Shown here: one piece after another, positions 1 through 8,510 of the stretch
Position numbering within the stretch: position 1 is the first letter of the stretch
How the letters are laid out: every line of letters starts with the position of its first letter
Assembly: GCF_014876185.1 (NCBI RefSeq)
Contig: NZ_JADALJ010000001.1
Coordinates: 3,515,501-3,579,500, forward strand
Source: Rufibacter sp. LB8
GTDB taxonomy: Bacteria; Bacteroidota; Bacteroidia; Cytophagales; Hymenobacteraceae
Direction: 5' to 3'
Length of the DNA stretch: 64,000 bases
Position numbers and translations under genes: made by a program
Notes under the pieces: model-generated
The model's input: only the letters and a program-made list of their open reading frames with translations
The model's database searches: none
Told to the model about the DNA's origin: nothing

Positions 1-44
1 ACCTCATGAAAGGAAACCGCGTCTTCCGATTGACAACATTGCAT

Positions 45-506
45 TTACCTTGTGACCTTCCTGATTACTCTTAACGGGGAGGCTAGTACTATCTCGGAGC
101 ATTCGATGTTCTCCCAAGTTTCTACCGATGTTTTAAGCCCATATTCCCAGTATAGATTCGCTATTTGCCACATATTATAGGAGACACTAGACAAAGGCTC
201 GATGGCATTGAAATCTCCTTTATGGACCGGTGCCGTATTATCCTCAATTGAAACTTCGTAAATGAAACCATCGGGATTATTCTTAGAGTGGTAACACTTC
301 ATAGTCTCTAAATTATCACAGGCAAAGGTGGACTTCAACCTAGAAGGCTTATGCGGAAAGTGCCAAGCTCTTACCGCCTCTAAAGCCATTTCCCTATTCC
401 AGCTTTGATGTTCAAGGCCGATTTTAAAAAGAAAATTCCCCCAATTACCAGTGGGTATGATAGAGTTATTTGGGTAATCTATAGTTGAAGAATGGTATAA
501 TGTCAT
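45..506 (-). CDS. DUF2441-like protein of unknown function
   Basis: No function is established. The 153-residue product carries GNWG, FPHKPSRLKSTFAC and IYEVSIED segments that resemble DUF2441, small bacterial proteins of unknown role; this assignment is from memory. I see no signal peptide or membrane segment, so it is probably cytoplasmic. The ATG at 506 overlaps (as ATGA) the TGA that closes a decayed frame just upstream, so the gene was probably once the second member of a translationally coupled operon. It sits next to a toxin-antitoxin pair in a region with broken reading frames, which suggests accessory DNA. The start is the first in-frame ATG and matches the family's usual beginning. 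Confidence 0.6.
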   Translation of the reverse strand: MTLYHSSTIDYPNNSIIPTGNWGNFLFKIGLEHQSWNREMALEAVRAWHFPHKPSRLKSTFACDNLETMKCYHSKNNPDGFIYEVSIEDNTAPVHKGDFNAIEPLSSVSYNMWQIANLYWEYGLKTSVETWENIECSEIVLASPLRVIRKVTR

Positions 507-656
507 ATTGCCTGCATGTACGCTGTCACTAAAATTTGTCTACTTCCATCTGAGTGCCAAGTAATCGGTCTGTCAATCAGGTTTACAAACTGCTCAATTT
601 GTCAGGCTTCTTCAGATACGCTTCTAGCGCTGTGCAGTTCCCTAAAACTGAACCAT
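503..656 (-). pseudogene. decayed 3' end of an unidentified gene upstream of the DUF2441 gene
   Basis: On the minus strand the frame ending at the TGA at 505-503 reads protein-like text from about 601 (QIEQFVNLIDRPITWHSDGS, then a short tail). Upstream of 601 the same frame continues (FRELHSARSVSEEA) after one TGA at 604-602 that could derive from a TGG tryptophan codon. Further upstream, towards 760, another frame looks coding (GTGLRIGFCTVQPYYSS). The terminal TGA overlaps the next gene's ATG, as in coupled operons. I cannot name the family. The alternative is chance open frames in non-coding DNA. From 660 to 895 I see no intact gene. Confidence 0.3.
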
Positions 657-895
657 GTCCATGTTGACAATATTTAATTTTATAGCCGGATTAAATGAAC
701 TGTAGTAAGGTTGAACAGTGCAAAACCCAATACGTAATCCTGTTCCCGTGCTTAGAACATATGCTCAAGGGGTTATACCCACACGTTAGTAAAGGCCTCC
801 CATCGAGAGCGTTGACACTGCATCTGGTGCTGGTCAAGCAGCTAGCCAACATAATTGCACCTGAAACGGGTCAACAACGCATAAGGCTTCATTCT

Positions 896-1918
896 CTACT
901 CAAACTTGAGGGAGAATACCCAGGAAAGCGATAGCAGTTTGTTTTTGAGTTGTTCAATATTTATAATCAGGTCTTCAAAAGTAGGTGGTGTCTGCTCGTA
1001 GATCATTTCGCTCTGCATTTTCTTGTAATCATTTTCCCACGCCTTTACAAAGTCGGGATGCGGCGTGGGATTCAGAGTTTTGGGATTATGCAAGTTATAG
1101 TCCACCCCGCCAACTTTGGCATATCTATGACGGTGGCCTACAATCGTCTCGTAAAGGTCTTGGTCTTCCATGGCGGTTAAAATATCTGCATTTTGTGACA
1201 AATGGTAAACGTCATACATATGGCGACTCAGCCTGTCTACCCGGATTTTCTCGGCGGGGCGGCTGAACTCCTCATGCAGGAGGAATAACTTCTCTAAGAA
1301 AGTTCTCTTCGCATCTACAGTTGGCACATGGATATATGGTGAGGCAAACGGACGGTCCTGGTATATTTCATCTACTAATGAACCAAACTCCTTAACGGAA
1401 AAGGGTTCTATCAACGAACGGCAGCCTATCTCAATTTGGACCCTTGGACGAACATAATCAGGGTGCTCCGTCACGTTAGGGTAGTGTACCTCAATGATTC
1501 TTGGATCCTGGTCGCTATCAATGGCAGCCACAGGGACCAGGTCAACATTAGCGAACCCCTTCTCTTGGAAACGCTCTTTCAATTCCTCAAGAAATTCTCC
1601 TGTTGTGTATTCGCCGGCAGTTTTCCTTAGCTTAGTGCGTTCTTTTTTGGAAAGCTCCCCTGCAAACCCCAAAAATTTTCGGTCAATTGCCAAATCTATG
1701 TCTTCTGAGAACCGGTCAATTAGTTTCCATGCTTTGCTTAGAGAAGTACCGCCTTTGAACACCAGATGCTTCCCAGCCTCCATTTCAAATATGATGGCAA
1801 GTGTCTGCGTGACCCACCAATCTTTTTCGACAGCAAAGGCAGGCATGCCTGTTTTGTTACTAATTGCGTTGAAAATATTTCTTTTCTCTTCGGGCTCTAT
1901 TCTGTGAAAGTCAGTCAT
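896..1918 (-). CDS. abiEii: AbiEii-type nucleotidyltransferase toxin
   Basis: This is the toxin half of an AbiE type IV toxin-antitoxin system, a cytoplasmic nucleotidyltransferase that blocks growth and can abort phage infection. From the ATG at 1918 the product has 340 residues. It has EKDWWVTQ at about 31-38, FKGGTSLSK at 54-62 and SEDIDLAI at 71-78, which is the GG(T)S plus DxD signature of the nucleotidyltransferase fold. An ATG exists 11 codons upstream (1951), but I prefer 1918 because it overlaps the antitoxin stop as TAATG, the usual coupling in these operons. The remaining sequence (ERFQEKGF, EIGCRSLIEPF, ARTFLEKLFLLHEE-like text) is typical of the AbiEii/AbiGii family. Expression is probably set by the operator upstream of the antitoxin. 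Confidence 0.88.
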   Translation of the reverse strand: MTDFHRIEPEEKRNIFNAISNKTGMPAFAVEKDWWVTQTLAIIFEMEAGKHLVFKGGTSLSKAWKLIDRFSEDIDLAIDRKFLGFAGELSKKERTKLRKTAGEYTTGEFLEELKERFQEKGFANVDLVPVAAIDSDQDPRIIEVHYPNVTEHPDYVRPRVQIEIGCRSLIEPFSVKEFGSLVDEIYQDRPFASPYIHVPTVDAKRTFLEKLFLLHEEFSRPAEKIRVDRLSRHMYDVYHLSQNADILTAMEDQDLYETIVGHRHRYAKVGGVDYNLHNPKTLNPTPHPDFVKAWENDYKKMQSEMIYEQTPPTFEDLIINIEQLKNKLLSLSWVFSLKFE

Positions 1919-2511
1919 TATAAAGCTTTCTTCATTATTTTTTGTATCCATGCTGGGGCTAGTGAGATGTCATGTTCCAAATCTTTCCTGTCTTCCTTCT
2001 TCAATAGATCGATAATCCTAAACTCCTCTTTTTCACTCACATTTCCGTTCCCAATCTCCTTCAGGGCTTGGATAACCAGGCGACTGATTTTCCCCTTTGC
2101 CAATAAATTGCTCGGGGTTGTCTTCCTGAAGTTAATCGTCCTTTTCCCTATTCTTATTTCACGGGGGGAACCATCTGTAAGTAAGATAATTTTCATCGGG
2201 ATTTGTGTGCTTAACCCCAAGGCGTTCAAAGCATAAATCCCTGTGGGAACTGTCCGTAGCTTGTCTCGTTTAATAATGGCTTCGGCAATCTCCTCAGCTG
2301 AAGGCATAGCAACGCCGATGTATTTACTCTCCTTAGGCCTTGCATAAATTCCCTGAGCCACCCGAATAATGTGCTCCTTAGCAGTGAGGCGTTCCAAAGC
2401 TTTCCTGACGGCATCAGACGAACCAAACTTGCTAAAATCATCAGGGAAAAACAATGTCCCCTTTGGTCTTCTCTTTATGGATCGTTCAATTTGCTTCTCT
2501 GTGCTTTCCAT
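1918..2511 (-). CDS. abiEi: AbiEi-type antitoxin and autorepressor (DUF6088 family)
   Basis: This is the antitoxin of the AbiE pair. In characterised AbiE systems the antitoxin does not bind the toxin but represses the operon through its N-terminal winged helix-turn-helix, and the C-terminal domain is needed to counter toxicity. Here the 197-residue protein opens with a basic HTH region (about residues 5-60, ending GIYARPK), then SAEEIAEAII and YALNALGLSTQIP, then a C-terminal domain ending in a basic helix (IQKIMKKAL). It is the first gene of the operon and overlaps the toxin start by one base. A compact array of four palindromic sites lies 19-94 bp upstream of the ATG and overlaps the likely promoter, fitting autoregulation. 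Confidence 0.85.
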   Translation of the reverse strand: MESTEKQIERSIKRRPKGTLFFPDDFSKFGSSDAVRKALERLTAKEHIIRVAQGIYARPKESKYIGVAMPSAEEIAEAIIKRDKLRTVPTGIYALNALGLSTQIPMKIILLTDGSPREIRIGKRTINFRKTTPSNLLAKGKISRLVIQALKEIGNGNVSEKEEFRIIDLLKKEDRKDLEHDISLAPAWIQKIMKKAL

Positions 2512-2529
2512 CGTGAACCATATTTAAAC

Positions 2530-2605
2530 TTGTCACAAATTTAATCAATATTTGTGACAAGTTTTACAATAATTTTGTCACAAAAGTTGTCAATATTTGT
2601 GACAA
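2530..2605. promoter_or_regulatory. operator array of the abiE operon: four palindromes in a 45-bp direct repeat
   Basis: Four near-palindromes TTGT(C/G)ACAA lie at 2530-2539, 2551-2560, 2575-2584 and 2596-2605, alternating in orientation. Sites 1 and 3, and sites 2 and 4, are each exactly 45 bp apart, so the array is a tandem duplication of a two-site unit with 21-bp internal spacing. Known AbiEi antitoxins bind inverted repeats ahead of their own gene; binding here is inferred. Confidence 0.7.
2536..2543 (-). promoter_or_regulatory. candidate -7 element (TAnnTTTG) of the abiE operon
   Basis: Read on the minus strand, 2543-2536 is TAAATTTG, a full match to the Bacteroidota -7 consensus TAnnTTTG, about 25 bp from the abiEi ATG. 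It overlaps the first operator palindrome, so a bound repressor would cover it. I find no convincing -33 TTTG at the ideal spacing. Confidence 0.45.
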
Positions 2606-3132
2606 AAAAATATTTTAAGGGATTGATAGACTTAATAAATTGGGAGGCACTGCTGTATGTAATAAAGAGCAGCAGCATCGGGCTTTGAAGCGTAGAGAAG
2701 TCACCTTCTCAGAGGAGGTCTGGCTATGTGCTAATTGCTTCCATTGAAAGGTAGATGGTCACAACACCTACTTTCAGTACATGTTTAATGCAGCAGGAAG
2801 CACTGAGCATGTACTGGGAGTCCAGAATCGCTTCCTTGGGTAATCCTGAATCTAGTTCTTGAAAATAGACCTGCTCTCTCCTTGATACGGATACGAATAG
2901 GGCTACAGCCATTAACCAAAACCTATTTTATGTCAATCCCAAAGCTTTCCAATGGAATGTGGTCAAGAATGGAGGCAACTGAAAATTTAACGTATTGACA
3001 TAGTGTGATTTTTGAGTAAGGAAGTAAAATAAGTTAAAAGTTGGGCTTAGCAAGTTTACAGCAGAGCCAAGAGCTCTAAAGACCTCATAAAATGGTGCGA
3101 AATATGTACTGTAGGGTCTACCTCAGATAAAG

Positions 3133-3166
3133 AAAAAGCCTTGTAAGGAAACTTGCAAGGCTTTTT
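3133..3166. terminator. orphan terminator-like hairpin
   Basis: A 15-bp stem (AAAAAGCCTTGTAAG pairing with 3152-3166, with one mismatch) closes a four-base loop and is followed by TTTTTTC, so it could end transcripts in the plus direction. No gene lies just upstream. Confidence 0.6.
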
Positions 3167-3235
3167 TCGTTTTACAGGTGACCAAATAGATGACAATTTC
3201 TTGTGTTTTGTGAGGTACATTAGGTAGTGGAATTT

Positions 3236-3275
3236 CCGTTTTCGGGCTCATTTCTGGAAACGAAGCCAAAAACAG
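3236..3275. repeat. GCTC palindrome P1 (degenerate)
   Basis: Left arm CCGTTTTCGGGCTCATTT is canonical. The right arm has drifted (AAACGAAGCCAAAAACAG), breaking several pairs. Intergenic. Confidence 0.8.
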
Positions 3276-3596
3276 AAGTGTCTTGCTTAGAAAGGCCGCA
3301 CCTGTATTTGTTCCCGGCACAACTTGTTTAAAGTACAGAACGAGACTGGTTTATTTACTTAGCTACAAACTGCACAAATAGGCAAACTATAGAAATCTGG
3401 ATTACCCTTTTTGCTAATGCCCTGCTTTTTTGCGGCCGGATTACTGCTTTTTGCTTCCTTTAAAATTTCAGGCAGAAGCTCAAGGCCACATTTTCAAGGC
3501 AGCACTTTCTATAAATACACAAGCACCCGATAAAATGAAAAGGATAGTGCCCAGCCTTGCTTCCATAACATGCTACTTGGAAAATGCTGATTTATA

Positions 3597-3626
3597 AAAA
3601 AGGCCTTCTATATAGAAGGCCTTTTT
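3597..3626. terminator. orphan perfect-palindrome terminator
   Basis: A 30-bp perfect palindrome (AAAAAGGCCTTCTA and its complement) with A and T tracts on both sides could act as a bidirectional terminator. No gene lies immediately next to it on either side; the nearest is the amidase, whose own terminator lies at 3703-3744. Confidence 0.6.
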
Positions 3627-3702
3627 ATTTGTGGGAAAGAAAGCTTGTAATAACGCTGAGTTAGATCCTAGAGAATCAAGTTGCACCAGCGGGAAGATAA
3701 AA

Positions 3703-3744
3703 AAAGCAGCCTTTGATGCACCAAAGTACACCAAAGACTGCTTT
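3703..3744 (-). terminator. terminator of the amidase operon
   Basis: AAAGCAG plus CTTTG at 3703-3715 pair with CAAAG plus CTGCTTT at 3732-3744. Read on the minus strand the hairpin is followed by a T tract. It lies 6 bp beyond the amidase stop. Confidence 0.6.
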
Positions 3745-3750
3745 CATACA

Positions 3751-5073
3751 TTATCGCTTAATGAACCGCTTAGAGACTTTCTTGCCGTCAATGACCATGT
3801 CTAAGATATAGACACCGCTACTGAGGGAAGTGATATCAATAGGTTGGTCGCTGGTTAAGGTGGGCAAGTCAAGGACGGTCTGTCCTGCGGTGTTAAGAAC
3901 CCTTGCGTTGGTGGCAGTTCCGGTGAAGCGAAGGGACAGCTCATTTTCAGCAGGGTTAGGGTAAGCGACAACTTCTTCATCTGCCTCAGCCTTGGCAACC
4001 GCCATTCTTGCCGTTGTTTGTTTGGTTACTCTTAGCCAGTTCAGGTTCCAGCCGCCCGCAATGGCCTTTAGGCGCAGCGTAAAGGTACCGCCCGTTGTGA
4101 TGCTAACCGTTTGGGAAATGGTTGTCCAGCCTGTCTGCCAACCCCCTGTAGAAGGTACGTTCACGCGTCCAAGCACTTTCACGCCAGTGAGGATGGACTC
4201 TATGGTGCCCCCGCCGTTCAAGCTGGCTACCCGGTATTCAATTGTGTAGTTGCCTGCGGTTGGAAAGCTGACGTTGCTGTAAGAGAACTCATCTCCGGTA
4301 TCAATATGGCTCACGTTCAGACCGGCACCGGTGTCAGAGCAAGTTTCTGTTTGCACTGCGCCAACCTGCACAGAAGAGTAAGTCTCTGCCTGTATGAGGG
4401 TGCCGGTGCTTACTGGCGGGGTACAGGTGGTGGTGCCAAGGCTGTTCTTGAGCGCGGTCAGGTAAGCGGTGGCAAACTTGTCTCGCCAGGTATTGTCCAG
4501 GAGTTTGGTGGCGTCACCTGAATCCACAAAGCCTATCTCGTTTAGTACGCCAATGGCGTTGTTGCCATTCAGAACGCCCAAATGATAGATATAGGTGGCA
4601 TCTTCCACAGAACGCCGGTTGGTCCAGCTGCCGCCTGCCGCCATGCGGTTCTGGACTTCCAGAGAGAAGTTGCTGTTGGCAGTGGTGCCTGACGTGCTTC
4701 TGTTGCACCAGAAAGTTTCTGTGCCGCTTCCGCCGCCGGCGTTGCAGTGAATGCTCAGGAACCGGTCTGCGCCCCAGCTGTTAGACATGTCACGGCGCTG
4801 CGTAACAGAGATCCAGCCATTAGCGGTAGTTCTCGTCATTTTCACTGAATAGCTGGCGCATTGGCTGTTTAACAGGTCGCGCAATTTAAGACCTACAGAA
4901 AGGGCGGTGGCAATCTCTGTACTGGTACGGCCGTCTGGGTTGCTGCCGTCTGCGGCGTAGCCGTGCCCCGGGTCAATCACTACCACTATCTGCGCCTGAA
5001 CGGCCAGTGTGAAAAAAGCCAGGCAGAAAGTCAATGCCACCCGTAGGAAGTTGTTTTGTATATGTTTGGTCAT
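3751..5073 (-). CDS. secreted N-acetylmuramoyl-L-alanine amidase with C-terminal carbohydrate-binding-like domain and T9SS tail
   Basis: This 440-residue enzyme should cleave the bond between muramic acid and the stem peptide of peptidoglycan. A signal peptide ends at about residue 28 (AVQAQ). The amidase_3 domain (about 29-215) shows all the zinc and catalytic residues: H37 in DPGHG, E53 in STEIA, H110 in LSIHCNAG and E180 in NEIGF. A beta-sandwich like family 6 carbohydrate-binding modules follows at about 225-350 (QAETYSSVQ to NLNWLRV). The C-terminus (VAYPNPAENELSLRF to SKRFIKR) is a T9SS type A sorting domain, so the enzyme is probably exported across the outer membrane. It lies 6 bp after the beta-propeller gene and is presumably co-transcribed. 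A defensive, nutritional or cell-division role cannot be told apart from sequence. Confidence 0.88.
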   Translation of the reverse strand: MTKHIQNNFLRVALTFCLAFFTLAVQAQIVVVIDPGHGYAADGSNPDGRTSTEIATALSVGLKLRDLLNSQCASYSVKMTRTTANGWISVTQRRDMSNSWGADRFLSIHCNAGGGSGTETFWCNRSTSGTTANSNFSLEVQNRMAAGGSWTNRRSVEDATYIYHLGVLNGNNAIGVLNEIGFVDSGDATKLLDNTWRDKFATAYLTALKNSLGTTTCTPPVSTGTLIQAETYSSVQVGAVQTETCSDTGAGLNVSHIDTGDEFSYSNVSFPTAGNYTIEYRVASLNGGGTIESILTGVKVLGRVNVPSTGGWQTGWTTISQTVSITTGGTFTLRLKAIAGGWNLNWLRVTKQTTARMAVAKAEADEEVVAYPNPAENELSLRFTGTATNARVLNTAGQTVLDLPTLTSDQPIDITSLSSGVYILDMVIDGKKVSKRFIKR

Positions 5074-5079
5074 AGTATG

Positions 5080-5976
5080 TTACTTTTTGATTTTTAAATC
5101 GGCCACATAGATTTTGCCTGACTTTTCATCGGAGAAAGCAATGCGCTTTCCGTCCGGCGAGACGTCTGCCCACATCTCAATTCTGTCTGGGGTGTTGGTG
5201 AGCTTGGTCTTGGCGCCGTTACTGACAGCCACAAAGTAGAGTTCTGAGCCGGAGATGGAGTGACCGTCTTTGCTTTCGTCTTCAAACGTGAGGATGCCGC
5301 TGCCGTCTGGAAGCCAGCTGCTGGGAAGGCCCATTCCAAGGTTTTTGCGTTTGGCTTTGCCGTCAATGGAGTAGAGGTACATGTTGGCACCTTCGTTCAC
5401 AATAACCGATTTCCCGTCTGGCGACACCAGGGGGCTGTAGAACTGGCCTTCCTCCTTGGTGATAACCCAAGGCTCACCGTTTCCTTTTCTGGCCTCCAGC
5501 TTGAGGGTCTCGGGGTTGATGTACACTTTCAGCGAAGGGCTTTTTCTGGCAGAGAAAGTACGGTTGGCCTTTGTGTCTTTCGCCTCTGAAAGCACGCGCT
5601 CCCGGCCGCCGCTCACGGCAATGCTTTTTTCTACCAGCGTTCTGGCGCCGGCAGGAGAGGTTTGTTTTTCATAGAAGACTATGTCCTTGCCGTCTGCGGT
5701 CCAGCGGGCCTTGTAGCCAATGCCTTGGCCACTTTTTAACTTCCGCACGGCGCCATTGCCGGCCACATCTTTGATGTAGAGCGCGTCGTTGTGGTGGTCT
5801 GTGAACAGAATTCTTTGTCCGTCTGGCGACCACACCGGGCTGCTGTACTCGTTGGTGCCGGAGGTGACTTCCCGCACGTTCTGCAAGGCCGGTGCCTGCG
5901 CTTGTGCCTGGAGGCTCACGCTACCTAGTGATAAACCCAGGTAGGTTAAACAACTGAATGTTTTTTTTAGAATCAT
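5080..5976 (-). CDS. exported TolB-like beta-propeller protein (PD40 repeats)
   Basis: The 298-residue product starts with a signal peptide (MILKKTFSCLTYLGLSLGS, cleavage near SLQAQA). It then carries successive WSPDGQRILFT, WTADGKDIVFY, VSPDGKSVIVN, WLPDGSGILTF and VSPDGKRIAFS blades, the PD40/WD40-like repeats of TolB propellers. Such propellers bind proteins or peptides in the periplasm; no catalytic residues are visible. It is the first gene of a two-gene operon with the amidase, so a role in positioning or regulating that enzyme is possible but inferred. The ATG at 5976 is the only start that gives a full signal peptide. Confidence 0.75.
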   Translation of the reverse strand: MILKKTFSCLTYLGLSLGSVSLQAQAQAPALQNVREVTSGTNEYSSPVWSPDGQRILFTDHHNDALYIKDVAGNGAVRKLKSGQGIGYKARWTADGKDIVFYEKQTSPAGARTLVEKSIAVSGGRERVLSEAKDTKANRTFSARKSPSLKVYINPETLKLEARKGNGEPWVITKEEGQFYSPLVSPDGKSVIVNEGANMYLYSIDGKAKRKNLGMGLPSSWLPDGSGILTFEDESKDGHSISGSELYFVAVSNGAKTKLTNTPDRIEMWADVSPDGKRIAFSDEKSGKIYVADLKIKK

Positions 5977-6983
5977 ACTGTTTGTTGGTTAGGGGTAAGG
6001 TTAAATAATAAAAAAAGCGGAATAGACTAATCACGCAGCCATGGGACAGAATTAAGGAACTGTGCCAGCGCTGTGAATCTTTGAAAAGCTGCTTATACGG
6101 TGATTTTTGAGCGCTCTCTTTTATGGCTATTGCCAATGTCAAAAGACCTGCGCCAAGCAGTACTATTGCTGCCTGTATGTCACTTTAATAAACTGGTAAG
6201 AAGGGTTTGTGGCTAGAAAGGGAATTTTCTAGGTGTGTAGGAAAGAGCGGGTAAAGGTGTGCATTGCCTGGGCATTTCTTCACATGTGCCTGGTGGCGCC
6301 TACTATAGTAGACAAGGAGGATGACGTGATATTGGGCGGTTCCTTCTTGGCGAAATCCTCTTGTGGAGAATAAAGAGATAAAGCTCGGCCTGAGCGTGAT
6401 AATAAAGTGGAGTTAGCTACTTTAAACGGAAGGATTTTCATGTGTAAAACGTGTTAAGTTTAAAGCAGAAAAAAAGCTAAATCAATGAATCGTAATTTTA
6501 AGTGGTTTTGGTGTAGTCTATAATCTAAAGCGAACTCCTGTACTAGGTTGGTTTTCAGTTCTTCAATAGAAAATTCACCTAAGTTTTGTTGTTAAAATGT
6601 TTTTCTAAGGTGTTGTAGCTAATTAAAGAATATAAGCCAAGATGGGTGAATTAATAACCCTTAAAAAGGAAACTTACGCTAATAAGTAACTATAATTATT
6701 TACAAGATAAATAACATTATTATTAGAGACTTAATAGCGTCTGCTATTAAGACCGTGATTAAACTCCTGCTTCGTACTGGCGATGGATAAGCAAAGAACC
6801 TGATTTCGTCTTTTTGGTCACTGGAGAGGACCAATATGGTGTGATAAAAAAGCGCTTAGCCAGAGAATTTTATCCTGGCTTTCTGTTGCAACACTAAGAT
6901 TTAAACCAGCTTTTACTTGAGGAATTCACTTAAACACTTCAGAAGGATTTAAGTGAAGTTCCTGACTATAGTTGAAAAAAAGC

Positions 6984-7017
6984 AAAAGCAATGCATTCTC
7001 TTGAATGCATTGCTTTT
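6984..7017. terminator. orphan bidirectional terminator
   Basis: A perfect 15-bp stem (AAAAGCAATGCATTC pairing with 7003-7017) closes a TCTT loop, with A runs before and T runs after. It is more than 250 bp from any gene I can support. Confidence 0.6.
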
Positions 7018-7201
7018 GTTTACGCCTATAGAATTAGGGATTTTTGGAATTGAGAGTCTGGAAGCAACCTTGAAGAAGGTCAAGCAATTTCCTGACAGAT
7101 AAAATAACCATTCAGGAAACTCTGGCTCCTTTAACTGCAAAGAACAAATATAGGTGTCTGCTAATACTACTCGTCACCTGCCATTAACTTGTCTCAAAAA
7201 A

Positions 7202-7245
7202 TTCCGTTTTCGGGCTCATTTCTGGAAATGAGCCCGAAAACGGAA
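7202..7245. repeat. GCTC palindrome P2 (44 bp)
   Basis: Arms from TTCCGTTTTCGGGCTCATTT to its complement, broken only at the centre (CTGG). It lies about 70 bp downstream of the metallopeptidase stop. Confidence 0.9.
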
Positions 7246-7316
7246 GGACAGTCCCACGAAACCATGGGAAAATAGCTTTGGGTACTATTCTGAACGACTA
7301 CTAAGCGGCTGTGACG

Positions 7317-8219
7317 CTATAACACGGTAGCGTTGAACGTGTCTCCCTGCGCCAGGTCGCCGGTGTCAAAGCCTTTCTTAAACCACCGCACGCGCTGGGC
7401 CGAGGTGCCGTGCGTGAACGAATCTGGCACCACCCGGCCAGTGGATTGTTTTTGGAGGCGGTCATCGCCAATGGCGCTGGCGGCATTGAGGGCTTCCTCC
7501 AGATCGCCGGGCTCCATCACGCCTTTGGTGCGTTGGGTGTGGTGCGCCCACACGCCCGCCAGAAAATCGGCTTGCAATTCCACGCGTACCATGAGTTTGT
7601 TGAATTCCACTTCAGAGAGTTGGCCCCGCATGGCGTTCACCTGATCCATGGTGCCGGTGATTTTCTGCACGTGGTGCCCCACTTCATGGCCCACTACATA
7701 GGCCTGCGCGAAGTCGCCGGCGGCGCCCAGCTTATGCTCCATCTCGGCGAAGAAGCTCAGGTCAATGTACAGTTTTTCATCGCCGGGGCAGTAGAACGGG
7801 CCGGAGGCCGACGAGGCCTGTCCGCAGGCCGAACTCACCTGGTTGGAGAATAACACCAGGGTAGGTTCTCGGTACCCTTGCAGCAAGGTATTCCAGACAT
7901 CTTCGGTGTCTGCCAGCACAATAGCGGTCTGCTCTGCCAGTTGCTGTTCTTCGGGGCTGTGCTGGGCAGGGGAAGAGGTTTGTGCGTATTGCGGCTCCCC
8001 GCCTATGAACTGCTGCAGGAGCGTAAGCGGATTGGTGCCGGTTAAAAACAGGCCAGCCGCCACAATGGCCAGCACCACCAACCCCGCTTTGGAGAAAAGG
8101 AGCCGGAACAAGGGAATCAACAGCATGGGATTGATGCCACCACCGCCGCCAAAACCGCCGGCTCCCTGGCCTCTGCGGTCTTCTACATTACTGCTTTTTC
8201 TTCTGCCTAGCCATTTCAT
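7317..8219 (-). CDS. ypfJ: YpfJ-like neutral zinc metallopeptidase
   Basis: This 300-residue membrane-anchored protein belongs to the putative neutral zinc metallopeptidase family (YpfJ/KPN_02809). A glycine-rich cytoplasmic N-terminus (residues 17-30) leads into one transmembrane helix at about 45-60 (AGLVVLAIVAAGLFL). The periplasmic domain has VGHEVGHHVQ with H178, E179 and H182 as the HExxH zinc site, followed by VELQADFLAGVWAHH, the second conserved block. No substrate is established for the family. It appears to be monocistronic, with palindromes P2 and P3 on either side. The start is the ATG at 8219. Confidence 0.9.
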   Translation of the reverse strand: MKWLGRRKSSNVEDRRGQGAGGFGGGGGINPMLLIPLFRLLFSKAGLVVLAIVAAGLFLTGTNPLTLLQQFIGGEPQYAQTSSPAQHSPEEQQLAEQTAIVLADTEDVWNTLLQGYREPTLVLFSNQVSSACGQASSASGPFYCPGDEKLYIDLSFFAEMEHKLGAAGDFAQAYVVGHEVGHHVQKITGTMDQVNAMRGQLSEVEFNKLMVRVELQADFLAGVWAHHTQRTKGVMEPGDLEEALNAASAIGDDRLQKQSTGRVVPDSFTHGTSAQRVRWFKKGFDTGDLAQGDTFNATVL

Positions 8220-8358
8220 AAGAGTCTCTTTTAAGGAAGTGAAGGATAGTATGTTGAGCAGTTGTAACGTCTTTCCCTGGAAATCTCACCATGTGCCCGA
8301 ACCCTATAACGGAGGGCAGCCTCACTTAGATGCGCCCAATTTCTCAGGGCGGCCCAAG

Positions 8359-8398
8359 CCGTTTTCGGGCTCATTTCCGGAAATGAGCCCGAAAACGG
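8359..8398. repeat. GCTC palindrome P3 (perfect, 40 bp)
   Basis: A perfect palindrome with arm CCGTTTTCGGGCTCATTTCC. It lies in the 291-bp gap between the divergent metallopeptidase and macroglobulin genes, one of the few copies that sit upstream of genes on both sides. Confidence 0.9.
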
Positions 8399-8510
8399 AA
8401 AATCGCGCCCGCTACCACCTCGTTAAAATGAATATTTCTATATAGTTCCCATCAAATAAACCGCAGGTTGTGTAAGTTTAGAGAAGGAAACCTCTACCCG
8501 CCCAAACTGC

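Larger units (their letters stand above)
2606..3750. other. 1.1-kb region without a recognisable gene
   Basis: I see no convincing coding sequence, tRNA or known RNA. It holds two perfect or near-perfect terminator-like hairpins with no gene in front of them, palindrome P1, and at its right end the terminator of the amidase operon. Confidence 0.5.
5977..7316. other. 1.3-kb AT-rich gene-poor region
   Basis: No coding sequence is convincing on either strand. The stretch 6400-6980 is clearly more AT-rich than its neighbours. It holds an imperfect inverted repeat at 6921-6962 (GGAATTCACTTAAA and its near-complement), a perfect terminator-like hairpin at 6984-7017 and palindrome P2. It may carry an unrecognised small RNA or the remains of mobile DNA. 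Confidence 0.5.

Noticed and set aside
695-934. 79-codon open frame on the plus strand
   Set aside because: It overlaps the end of abiEii and protein-like text on the other strand, has no recognisable family and no clear ribosome site.
3123-3320. 65-codon minus-strand frame
   Set aside because: Its reading is made from palindrome P1 and the hairpin at 3133-3166, so it is repeat-derived rather than a gene.
2606-3750. Possible tRNA, tmRNA or attachment site in the gene-free region
   Set aside because: I found no cloverleaf, CCA end, or direct repeat pair; only hairpins and one palindrome can be supported.
8340-8445. Plus-strand reading of palindrome P3 as a peptide (GSFPEMSPKTEN)
   Set aside because: It belongs to a spurious frame antisense to the metallopeptidase; unlike P17-P20 it is not within a supported gene.
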